From: Spirochaetaceae bacterium
Lineage (GTDB): Bacteria; Spirochaetota; Spirochaetia; DSM-27196; PWMO01
Length of the DNA: 5,670 nt
Direction: 5' to 3'
NCBI GenBank assembly: GCA_003558175.1
Contig: PWMO01000294.1
Location: 1-5,670, forward strand
Positions within the stretch are counted from its first letter, which is position 1. Every line of letters begins with the position of its first letter. Shown here piece by piece: positions 1 to 4,916 of this stretch. Below the pieces are notes generated by a model, which saw nothing but the letters and a program-made list of their open reading frames with translations, was not told where the DNA came from and made no database searches. The translations under genes were made by a program, and so were the position numbers.

Positions 1-651
1 CAGCATCAGGTAGACCGCGCTTCGGCCGATGTTGCGCAGGAGCGAGAACCCGCCGTCGCGGCCATGCACGGAGAGGAGGAAGATTGCGAAGAAGGACGGG
101 ATCGAGAGAAAATACGCCTGATGAAGGAGGATCGCGACCGACTGCAGCAGCGCGACCAGCACGATCAACGGAAACGGATACCGGACCTTGCGGTAAAAGA
201 GGAGCACGATCACCGCCAGGTTGATGAGGATGCCGGGGATGGCCGCTGTTTCGTGAGCGGTTGCATCGTGCCAGAGCGACCCGCTGAAGGCGATAAGCGC
301 CACAATCGTGAGCGAGAGCCAGTAGCGCTTTGATCGCGCGTAGAAGAGCAGAAAGAACACCCCGAGCCCAACCGAGACGAAGAGCGTGTTCTTGAACTTC
401 TGGATGAAGGTTGTATTGGTCACGCCGGTGAACTCGGTGAAGTGGTTTTGAAACCAGACGGAGGTTGGCGTGAAGATGAGGTGGTGCGGGTAGTAGACCG
501 GTATGTCGTCCCAGCGGTCGACCCAGGCCGAGTAGTAGACTTCGTCGTAGCCGAGGTTTCGCGAAAAATACCGCAGATTGAGCAGGCAGTACCCCGTGGT
601 GATCACAAAGACGGTGACGACCAGGATGGCGATACGTGCCGCTCGGATCAT
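1..651 (-). CDS. Polytopic membrane protein, GT-C glycosyltransferase-like (3' end outside window)
   Basis: I translated this frame from the ATG at 651; it is open for 217 residues to the window edge, so the C-terminus is missing. Hydrophobic segments lie near residues 6-24, 88-104, 111-126, 138-153, 159-177 and 179-194. Between the first two is a long loop rich in acidic and aromatic residues, with GYDE (34-37), WVDRWDD (43-49) and YPHH (54-57). A second motif, SLWHDATAHE (125-134), precedes the fourth segment. An acidic first loop after TM1, a PHH motif and a W..AT..E motif recall lipid-linked-sugar GT-C membrane glycosyltransferases. This is a fold-level inference from memory; the sugar and acceptor are unknown. 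The start overlaps the stop of the upstream PH-domain gene as ATGA, so the two are probably co-transcribed and translationally coupled. It could also be a non-enzymatic polytopic protein. Confidence 0.75.
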   Translation of the reverse strand, partial: MIRAARIAILVVTVFVITTGYCLLNLRYFSRNLGYDEVYYSAWVDRWDDIPVYYPHHLIFTPTSVWFQNHFTEFTGVTNTTFIQKFKNTLFVSVGLGVFFLLFYARSKRYWLSLTIVALIAFSGSLWHDATAHETAAIPGILINLAVIVLLFYRKVRYPFPLIVLVALLQSVAILLHQAYFLSIPSFFAIFLLSVHGRDGGFSLLRNIGRSAVYLML

Positions 652-1259
652 GACGTGTCCATCGCCCTGGCGGTTGCCTTGATGAAGCGCGAGACCTTCA
701 CCACCGGACCGATCGTCACCGGTTTCTCGTTCTCGCCGGTCACGATGGCAACCCACCCTACGTCCGCGAGGCGGTGGAGGATCGAGTTTCGAAGCGAGAG
801 GCGTGCGATCCGGTCGTAGCGGATGTGGTGAACTCGCGAGTGGAACAGCACGTGTTCTACGACGACGAGCCGGTCGGACAGCAGTACAACACGACTCAGC
901 GCAAGCCGCAGGATCGCGACCGCCGCCCGTGCAACGACGAGTACGACGCAGACCGTGATGAGCGTCCCGTAGAGCGAGACGATGAGCTCTTCGCCCAGGT
1001 CTTCAAACCGGAAGATCTCGCGGACCTCGAAGAGCTCGAACCAGGCCCAGATCAGCGGCGGGACGAGCTCCAGGGTCCGGCGCAGCAGCACGCTGACGAC
1101 AACCGCAATTGCCGCGACCAGGAGCGCGTACGATACCGAGCGCGTGTGAAACGACTCAGCCGCTGCCTCGCCGCCCGGTTCATGGGTAGCGAGCCGAACC
1201 CGTCCGGCACAGAACCGCTTCACCCGGCGCCACGTATCGCTCACGGTCTTGGCGTCCAT
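648..1259 (-). CDS. Membrane-anchored bacterial PH-domain (bPH2/YdbS-like) protein
   Basis: The protein has 203 residues. A basic N-terminal stretch (1-40) is followed by two hydrophobic segments (about 41-59 and 92-117) separated by an aromatic and acidic loop. A C-terminal domain (about 121-195) has the alternating strand pattern of bacterial PH domains: LLSDRLVVVE, then HHIRYDRIARLSL, then a small helix (ILHRLADVG) and WVAIVTG. Such proteins sit in the cytoplasmic membrane; the family has no defined enzymatic activity, and some members are linked to envelope functions. The ATG at 1259 is the first possible start, because an in-frame TGA lies seven codons upstream. AGGA lies nine bases before it and could serve as ribosome binding site. 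The gene overlaps the downstream GT-C-like gene by ATGA. Its 5' end abuts the MNT remnant on the opposite strand. Confidence 0.8.
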   Translation of the reverse strand: MDAKTVSDTWRRVKRFCAGRVRLATHEPGGEAAAESFHTRSVSYALLVAAIAVVVSVLLRRTLELVPPLIWAWFELFEVREIFRFEDLGEELIVSLYGTLITVCVVLVVARAAVAILRLALSRVVLLSDRLVVVEHVLFHSRVHHIRYDRIARLSLRNSILHRLADVGWVAIVTGENEKPVTIGPVVKVSRFIKATARAMDTS

Positions 1260-1264
1260 ACTCC

Positions 1265-1293
1265 ATGGTCCTGCATATCAGGGAACTGGTCAA
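1265..1293 (-). promoter_or_regulatory. Weak candidate promoter of the PH-domain/GT-C-like operon
   Basis: On the minus strand TTGACC (1293-1288) is followed after 17 bases by GACCAT (1270-1265) and, five bases later, the ATG at 1259. The -35-like element matches five of six consensus bases, the -10 only three. It is listed because the same spacing and the ACCATGG core recur before the ATPase at 2361. An AGGA ribosome binding site in the same stretch argues for a promoter farther upstream. Confidence 0.22.
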
Positions 1294-1309
1294 CCGAGCG
1301 GTGCGGATG

Positions 1310-1336
1310 CGTTGGCGGCCTTGGCGGCGTTGGCGG
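1310..1336 (+). repeat. Three tandem 9-bp units at the MNT truncation edge
   Basis: CGTTGGCGG, CCTTGGCGG and CGTTGGCGG are consecutive and encode repeating Leu-Ala-Ala. They sit where family similarity of the MNT remnant begins, so slippage or recombination here may belong to the truncation event. A plain Ala/Leu-rich helix could also produce this by chance. Confidence 0.5.
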
Positions 1337-1585
1337 GTCGTTTAGAGTCTGCTCTGGGGCGTCCGGTGGACATCATCCTGCTTCGCGGCTTACCTGAACG
1401 CGACCCCGGGATGACATTCCGTGTAGCTGACGAGGGGATTCTCATTACTGAGCGCCGGCAGCACTGCTACGCACATTTCAAGAAGCAGGCGTTTCTCTAT
1501 TATCTTGACACCGAGTATCTGCGCCGGCTCACCCGGTCCGCCCTGCACCACCGTGTCCTGAGCGGCAACATGGGGAGACGGGACT

Positions 1586-1858
1586 ATGTCTGACAGAATC
1601 GCCCGGCTGGAAGAGAACATTATCACGTTGCAGGAAATGCGGGGAGACTCCTTCGCGACCCGGCAGTCACAGTGGGCTTTGCGCTACGGCTTGCTCGAGT
1701 CGATACAGATTGTCATTGATCTCGCCTGCGAGCTGGTGTCGCGCAGAAACCTCGGCTCGCCCGCATCGTACCGGGAATGCATACAGATCCTCGCGCAGTT
1801 CAACCTTGTTGAAACCGAGCTGGCGGCATCATTAGAGAATCGGTTCGCGCCGCCATAA
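1586..1858 (+). CDS. HEPN-domain (HepT/DUF86-like) toxin, 3'-truncated before the RNase motif
   Basis: This 90-residue frame has the helical pattern of HepT/DUF86 proteins: LEENIITLQEM at the N-terminus, QWALRYGLLESIQIVIDLACELVSR in the middle, and SPASYRECIQILAQFNLVETELAASLE near the end. In complete family members the next segment is RNxxVHxY (the RX4-6H motif), which carries the RNase catalytic residues and the tyrosine modified by the partner nucleotidyltransferase. Here the frame diverges after about residue 83 (near base 1833) into NRFAPP and a stop, so the motif is missing. The final 59 bases are shared with the tail of the convergent pterin dehydratase gene, which places the deletion junction there. 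GGGGAG lies upstream of the ATG. If made, the protein should have no HEPN RNase activity; it is probably a decaying remnant. Confidence 0.75.
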   Translation: MSDRIARLEENIITLQEMRGDSFATRQSQWALRYGLLESIQIVIDLACELVSRRNLGSPASYRECIQILAQFNLVETELAASLENRFAPP

Positions 1859-2162
1859 TGAAGTCGTTGCGGTGGAGCCCGCCGATTGTGTGCGTCCACC
1901 ACGAAACGGTAACGCGACCCCATTCGATGACAATCAGCGGATGATGGTTGGTCTCTTCCGCGATTGCTCCGATGCGGTTTGCACATTGGAGTGCCGTGGC
2001 AAAATCGGGAACCCGGAAGCTGCGCGTCAGCCTGGGGACGGCATCCTGACTGGTGACCGTCCATTCAGGGAGCTGAGCGGAGAGAGCTTCGATCTCGGCG
2101 TCTGTCAGCGGCACCGCACCTCTGCGGCAGGGCGTGCACTGTTCCCTATGGAGTTCAGACAT
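1800..2162 (-). CDS. phhB: Pterin-4a-carbinolamine dehydratase (PCD/DCoH)
   Basis: This 120-residue cytoplasmic enzyme (EC 4.2.1.96) dehydrates 4a-hydroxytetrahydrobiopterin-type pterins, regenerating the cofactor of aromatic amino acid hydroxylases or acting in related pterin metabolism. The sequence shows the typical CTPCRRG and PLT N-terminus, PEW (32-34), the active-site motif ETNHHP (70-75) and the WTHTIGGLHRNDFIMAARTD block (89-108) with the second conserved histidine and the aspartate. The ATG at 2162 is chosen because family similarity starts there and GAGG precedes it by four bases; the frame runs on to 2333, but the extra N-terminus looks like non-coding sequence. Family similarity ends around residue 110. 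The last ten residues (MMPPARFQQG) are read from the antisense of the HEPN remnant, so the natural stop was probably lost at the junction. No hydroxylase partner is visible here. The symbol is by family only. Confidence 0.9.
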   Translation of the reverse strand: MSELHREQCTPCRRGAVPLTDAEIEALSAQLPEWTVTSQDAVPRLTRSFRVPDFATALQCANRIGAIAEETNHHPLIVIEWGRVTVSWWTHTIGGLHRNDFIMAARTDSLMMPPARFQQG

Positions 2163-2285
2163 GGAACCTCGCTCTGGACAGTGTACCGCGGGCGGGCCGG
2201 GTCGAGGAAGAGGGTGACGCGTGCTGCCTTGCACATCCGGTTGCGAGACGCGAACGAAATACTGCGGCCTTAGAGGGCTAATTTG

Positions 2286-2345
2286 TTCATTTCTTTTGCA
2301 AGATGTTGGTCTTTTTATCAATTCATTTGACAAGATGTGCTTTTT
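2286..2345 (+). repeat. Imperfect direct repeat upstream of the ATPase gene
   Basis: The block TTCATTT ... CAAGATGT ... CTTTTT occurs twice: at 2286-2292, 2299-2306 and 2311-2316, and again at 2322-2328, 2331-2338 and 2340-2345. The second copy is shorter because gaps of four and three bases are removed between the blocks. It could be a duplicated regulator site or a decayed local duplication. Part of the match comes from low-complexity T runs. Confidence 0.45.
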
Positions 2346-2360
2346 GATGCACCATGGTGC
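2327..2360 (+). promoter_or_regulatory. Candidate promoter of the ATPase gene (TTGACA, weak -10)
   Basis: TTGACA at 2327-2332 matches the sigma-70 -35 consensus exactly. Seventeen bases downstream, CACCAT (2350-2355) is a poor -10. The ATG at 2361 lies where transcription would start, which would give a leaderless message; no ribosome binding site is visible before it. The weak -10 keeps confidence low. Confidence 0.3.
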
Positions 2361-2362
2361 AT
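2347..2362. repeat. Perfect 16-bp palindrome at the ATPase start codon
   Basis: ATGCACCATGGTGCAT equals its own reverse complement over all 16 bases, and its last two bases are the first two of the proposed ATG at 2361. The position suits an operator for a dimeric repressor, or a short RNA hairpin hiding the start codon. Confidence 0.6.
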
Positions 2363-3614
2363 GGATTTCGATCGGATCTTTTCACTTGATCGTGCGGGCG
2401 AGCATTCGATACGGGAATTCGGTACACGCCGCTTTGCCTTTGCGGATCTGGCAACCACCGAGGGGCGGCCTTTCATCGCCCTCGTGGGACCGCGCGGTGC
2501 AGGCAAGACCGTGTTACTGCGGCAGCTGCGGGCTCAAAGCTCGGCCGCCGTCTACATCTCGGCGGACACGCTTGACCCGGGCATTGACCTGTATGAGCTT
2601 GTACGGGTACTGTCAACGCAGTTCGGCATTCGCAACGTCTTCATTGACGAGATCCACTTCATCCCTACCTTTGCGGCGCATCTCAAAACGATCCATGACT
2701 TCCTTGCCGTACGCCTCTGGTTCAGCAGTTCCGTGGCTCTTGCATTGGATCAGGCTCGCTGGGATCTTTCCCGCCGGGTCGTGACCTATCGGATCCATCC
2801 GTTCACGTATCGAGAGTATCTCCGGTTTGCCGAAGGGATAGAACTCGAAGCACTCCCGCTGAAGAGATGCCTTACCGAAGCGATCGATCCAGAATACCTG
2901 CGCGTCGGCCGGCGCTTTCACGACTACCTGCGGGGCGGACTCCATCCGTTTCTTCTTCAGCCGGGAGCGGGTCTGCCGCTGTTCGAGAACATCGTACAGA
3001 CTGTGATCAACCGGGATATTCCATCGGTGGAGCCGTCGGTTACCGTGGCGGATCTTGAGAGTCTTGGACGGGCCGTTCGCTTCATCGGACGATCCTCGGT
3101 TGACGGCATCAACTACTCTACCCTTGCTCGAAACCTGGGTATCACCGTGTATAAGGCTGAGCAGTATCTGTCCTGGCTTGAACGCAGCTTCATTGCTACA
3201 CGGGTATTCCCTGCAGGCACCAATGTTCTGAAGGAACCCAAGGTGCTGCTGCAGCTTCCCTACCGTCTGCTTCACCAGGATTTTGACCAGGCCGTCGGCG
3301 CACTGCGGGAAGAGTTCTTTGCCCTTGCCATGCAGCAGCACGGATGCGGCTTCCAGTATGCAAAGTCTGTCCGTGGTTCCAAGACCCCGGATTTTCTCCT
3401 TTCCGTCGATGCGTCCGGCACGCTGCACGGAACGGTGGTGGAGATCGGGGGGCGCGGCAAGGGCCGGTCGCAGTTCAAGGGGCTGGAGTACGAACGAAAG
3501 GTAGTGTTGTTTGACGCCGCGCTGTCCCCTGGTCGCTCCGGCCGCTCCGGCCGCCCGGGCAGTGGAATTGAACCGGGCAGGAGAGTCCCGCTCTTCTGCA
3601 TTGGGTTTGCGTAG
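2361..3614 (+). CDS. DUF4143-type AAA ATPase with PD-(D/E)XK-like C-terminal domain
   Basis: The protein has 417 residues from the ATG at 2361. An N-terminal AAA domain carries Walker A GPRGAGKT (43-50), Walker B VFIDE (93-97), FSSS in sensor position (121-124), DLSRR (135-139) and HPFTYREYL (146-154), a set typical of AAA_14/DUF4143 ATPases. LRGGLHPF (190-197) matches the family's GG(F/L)P region. A winged-helix-like segment (INYSTLARNLGITVYKAEQY, about 250-269) follows. The C-terminal part has an acidic helix (EEFF, about 317-320), PDF (343-345) and VEIGGRGKG (360-368), matching a PD-(D/E)XK nuclease-like core. The family is widespread and accessory, and its cellular substrate is not established. 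An alternative GTG start at 2337 would add eight residues. The tail contains a 9-base tandem repeat encoding RSG-RSG-RPG. It is probably monocistronic and converges on the secreted-protein gene with 40 bases between them. Confidence 0.87.
   Translation: MDFDRIFSLDRAGEHSIREFGTRRFAFADLATTEGRPFIALVGPRGAGKTVLLRQLRAQSSAAVYISADTLDPGIDLYELVRVLSTQFGIRNVFIDEIHFIPTFAAHLKTIHDFLAVRLWFSSSVALALDQARWDLSRRVVTYRIHPFTYREYLRFAEGIELEALPLKRCLTEAIDPEYLRVGRRFHDYLRGGLHPFLLQPGAGLPLFENIVQTVINRDIPSVEPSVTVADLESLGRAVRFIGRSSVDGINYSTLARNLGITVYKAEQYLSWLERSFIATRVFPAGTNVLKEPKVLLQLPYRLLHQDFDQAVGALREEFFALAMQQHGCGFQYAKSVRGSKTPDFLLSVDASGTLHGTVVEIGGRGKGRSQFKGLEYERKVVLFDAALSPGRSGRSGRPGSGIEPGRRVPLFCIGFA
3533..3559 (+). repeat. Three tandem 9-bp units inside the ATPase gene
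   Basis: TCGCTCCGG, CCGCTCCGG and CCGCCCGGG follow one another without a gap and keep the frame (RSG, RSG, RPG). They lie in a loop near the C-terminus, between the nuclease-like core and the final RVPLFCIGFA strand, where length variation should be tolerated. Confidence 0.6.
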
Positions 3615-3654
3615 CGGGCGGAGATTCTCAGGCGAGCAGTAGTGAAGGCAGCGC

Positions 3655-4851
3655 TCAATGCTCGTACAGCGGCGGCACCGGGACTGTTGCCGTCTCACCG
3701 GCCGCAAGGTCATCGTACACCACAAACAGACGGCCACCTTCGCGCACAATGTCGAAGGGTATGATGTTGAACGGGGTGGTGTCGAACGGTGTGGTGTTGT
3801 GCGGTGTGGCATCGGGAGGCTCACCTTCGGCGACTGCAGAGAAGAGGACAGCGGTCATGTCGCGGCCGGTAGGCGTATGGATAACCGCGTACTCGCTGCT
3901 CATCCGGCCCGGCCCCGGATAGGCCGGCTCTTTGATAACGATGGCCCACTCGGCATCATCGCTGACTGCGAGCACCGTCAGAACGGACTCAAAGTCGGCA
4001 TAGCCGGGAATGCGCCTGCCGTCGGGAGTGTGCAGTACAAGACGGCGCATGTTGTCGGCGGTCTCGACGCGCGCGATCGCACCCCAATCCGGCCAGATCT
4101 CGGCAATGCAGGTGTCTTCCCAGGTAGTGCCGCGATAGACCTCGGCAATCTCAAGACGCAGAATATAGCGGAAGCGCAGCGGTACGCCCATGTCCGGCTT
4201 GATTCCCATCATTCCGGCCTGCGGGAAAGCGAGGTCACGGACGGCTTCAGAATTGCGAAACGCGGTCATAGCCTCGGTTGCCGTTGCGGGGTCCAGCGGC
4301 AGCGGCACCCGCTGGGCCTGCCGAGAGTCCGCCAGGTTCAGCGTCTGCGCCTGCCCCAGCGGCAGCGCGTCGTAGTACGTGACCGACTCGGTTGCAAAAC
4401 CATCAGCATGCACGCCGAGGTAGACCTGGAGCTCGAGCCGCTTCACGCGGTGGTTCCGTTCAAAGAGGCTTTGGCTCCGCGCAAAGCCGTTGATGAAGCC
4501 CAGCGCCTCGGGATACTCGACAAACGCCGCCACGATGGTCTCGCCGATGCCCGGCCCTGCGGCGCCTTCAACCCAGGCACTCGCCGGATCACCGTCAAAC
4601 GCCTTGCCGGGATCGTACTTCGACACCTCCCAGAAGTTGTCCGCCTCGAGCACCGAGGACGCACCCCACTCGGCGACGGCGTACGCCCTGCCGGTCAGGG
4701 CGAAGCGCACCCAATCTCCCTCAAGCGGCTCCTCCACCGCAAACACCGACTGCCCGGCTGCCGACAGAAGCAGCACCGCGACCAGTACCGGCAAGCCTCC
4801 GTCGCGCGACGACCGCGGGAGGAAACCATCCGCCCGATGCGAGAGTCTCAT
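3655..4851 (-). CDS. Secreted protein with NADase-type glycan-binding (discoidin-like) domain
   Basis: The protein has 398 residues. A basic N-terminus and hydrophobic core (about 20-32) end in QSVFA, giving a signal peptide likely cleaved after residue 38, so it should be exported. Residues about 60-252 match an NADase-type glycan-binding domain: SS.LE (65-69), AFDGDPASAWVEG (84-96), GIGE (101-104), INGF (120-123), NHRVKRLEL (133-141) and DTCIAEIWPDWG (246-257), a slight variant of the usual DTCISEI. The domain has a discoidin-like jelly-roll fold thought to bind sugars; no NADase catalytic domain is present. The rest (about 260-398) looks beta-rich, with a spacer of pentapeptide repeats at 350-369. 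The ATG at 4851 is the only sensible start and has no ribosome binding site, but a perfect extended -10 lies six bases upstream. It may bind glycans in the envelope; the ligand is unknown. Confidence 0.85.
   Translation of the reverse strand: MRLSHRADGFLPRSSRDGGLPVLVAVLLLSAAGQSVFAVEEPLEGDWVRFALTGRAYAVAEWGASSVLEADNFWEVSKYDPGKAFDGDPASAWVEGAAGPGIGETIVAAFVEYPEALGFINGFARSQSLFERNHRVKRLELQVYLGVHADGFATESVTYYDALPLGQAQTLNLADSRQAQRVPLPLDPATATEAMTAFRNSEAVRDLAFPQAGMMGIKPDMGVPLRFRYILRLEIAEVYRGTTWEDTCIAEIWPDWGAIARVETADNMRRLVLHTPDGRRIPGYADFESVLTVLAVSDDAEWAIVIKEPAYPGPGRMSSEYAVIHTPTGRDMTAVLFSAVAEGEPPDATPHNTTPFDTTPFNIIPFDIVREGGRLFVVYDDLAAGETATVPVPPLYEH
3748..3807 (-). repeat. Four degenerate 15-bp tandem repeats in the secreted-protein gene
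   Basis: Units 3748-3762, 3763-3777, 3778-3792 and 3793-3807 share the plus-strand pattern (G/A)(A/G)TGT(C/T)G(A/T)(A/G)(C/G)GG(G/T)(G/A)T. They encode the pentads HNTTP, FDTTP, FNIIP and FDIVR (residues 351-370), a Thr/Pro linker between beta-rich parts. Because the unit is a multiple of three, copy-number change would alter linker length without breaking the frame. Confidence 0.7.
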
Positions 4852-4857
4852 GCGGCG

Positions 4858-4866
4858 ATTATACCA
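4858..4866 (-). promoter_or_regulatory. Extended -10 promoter for a probably leaderless secreted-protein mRNA
   Basis: On the minus strand the sequence reads TGGTATAAT, a perfect extended -10 element (TGn plus TATAAT), followed by six bases and the ATG at 4851. Transcription from such a -10 would begin at or within a base or two of that ATG. No -35 consensus is visible upstream, which fits an extended -10 promoter. No ribosome binding site fits between the element and the start. Confidence 0.65.
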
Positions 4867-4916
4867 CGAGGTCGCGGCGCGCGGAGTGGGCCCGGGTCCG
4901 GTGCCCCGCTGCGTGC

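Larger units (their letters stand above)
1249..1593 (+). pseudogene. MNT-domain nucleotidyltransferase (MntA-like antitoxin), 5'-truncated
   Basis: Recognisable family sequence starts only around base 1310: a helix ending GRLESALGRPVDIILL, then FRVADEGILITE and a C-terminal helix with KKQAFLYYLDTEYLRR. This is the back half of a minimal nucleotidyltransferase as found in MNT/HEPN modules, where the full protein adenylylates and silences the HEPN toxin. The N-terminal GSxxxG...DxD active-site segment, which should precede this block, is absent; only the later VD aspartate remains. Before base 1411 the frame has no ATG or GTG start, only TTG codons (1249, 1312, 1321, 1330). The remaining frame is otherwise intact and overlaps the HEPN start by eight bases (ATGTCTGA), the usual coupling for these pairs. 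I infer that the 5' end was lost where it meets the PH-domain gene, leaving a catalytically dead protein or none. Confidence 0.7.
2163..2360. other. Divergent intergenic region between pterin dehydratase and ATPase genes
   Basis: The left half (2163-2270) is GC-rich. The right half (about 2271-2350) is clearly richer in A and T and probably holds the promoters. I see no gene here. It contains an imperfect direct repeat (2286-2316 and 2322-2345), a consensus -35-like TTGACA (2327-2332) and a perfect palindrome at the ATPase start, each described separately. For the pterin dehydratase direction no good -10/-35 pair stands out; TACACT near 2184 on the minus strand is only a weak candidate. Confidence 0.6.

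Noticed and set aside
1265..1345. 26-codon frame from the ATG at 1265 (starts MVLHIRELVNRAV) as the original antitoxin start
   Set aside because: The helix-like start is suggestive and could be a frameshifted remnant, but the rest is Trp/Arg-rich repeat translation and there is no ribosome binding site; too little to call.
774..1397. Plus-strand frame containing GSEPNPSG, considered as the missing GSxxxG motif of the nucleotidyltransferase
   Set aside because: It lies antisense inside the PH-domain gene, is in another frame, and lacks the following DxD and surrounding fold pattern.
2163..2333. N-terminal extension of the pterin dehydratase to a start at 2333
   Set aside because: The extra 57 residues have no family similarity, cover the AT-rich promoter region, and the ATG at 2162 matches the usual enzyme start with GAGG before it.
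3615..3654. Possible bidirectional terminator between the convergent ATPase and secreted-protein genes
   Set aside because: Only weak GAGC/GCTC pairing is visible, with no stable GC stem and no T-run on either strand.
2613..3824. Minus-strand open frame (403 codons) opposite the first ATPase
   Set aside because: It is antisense to well-conserved Walker and nuclease-like motifs; the translation is basic, low in hydrophobic pattern and resembles nothing I know.
4867..4916. GC-rich stretch with ACCCGGGCCC considered as a terminator after the second ATPase
   Set aside because: The partial dyad is short and not followed by T residues; general GC richness explains it.
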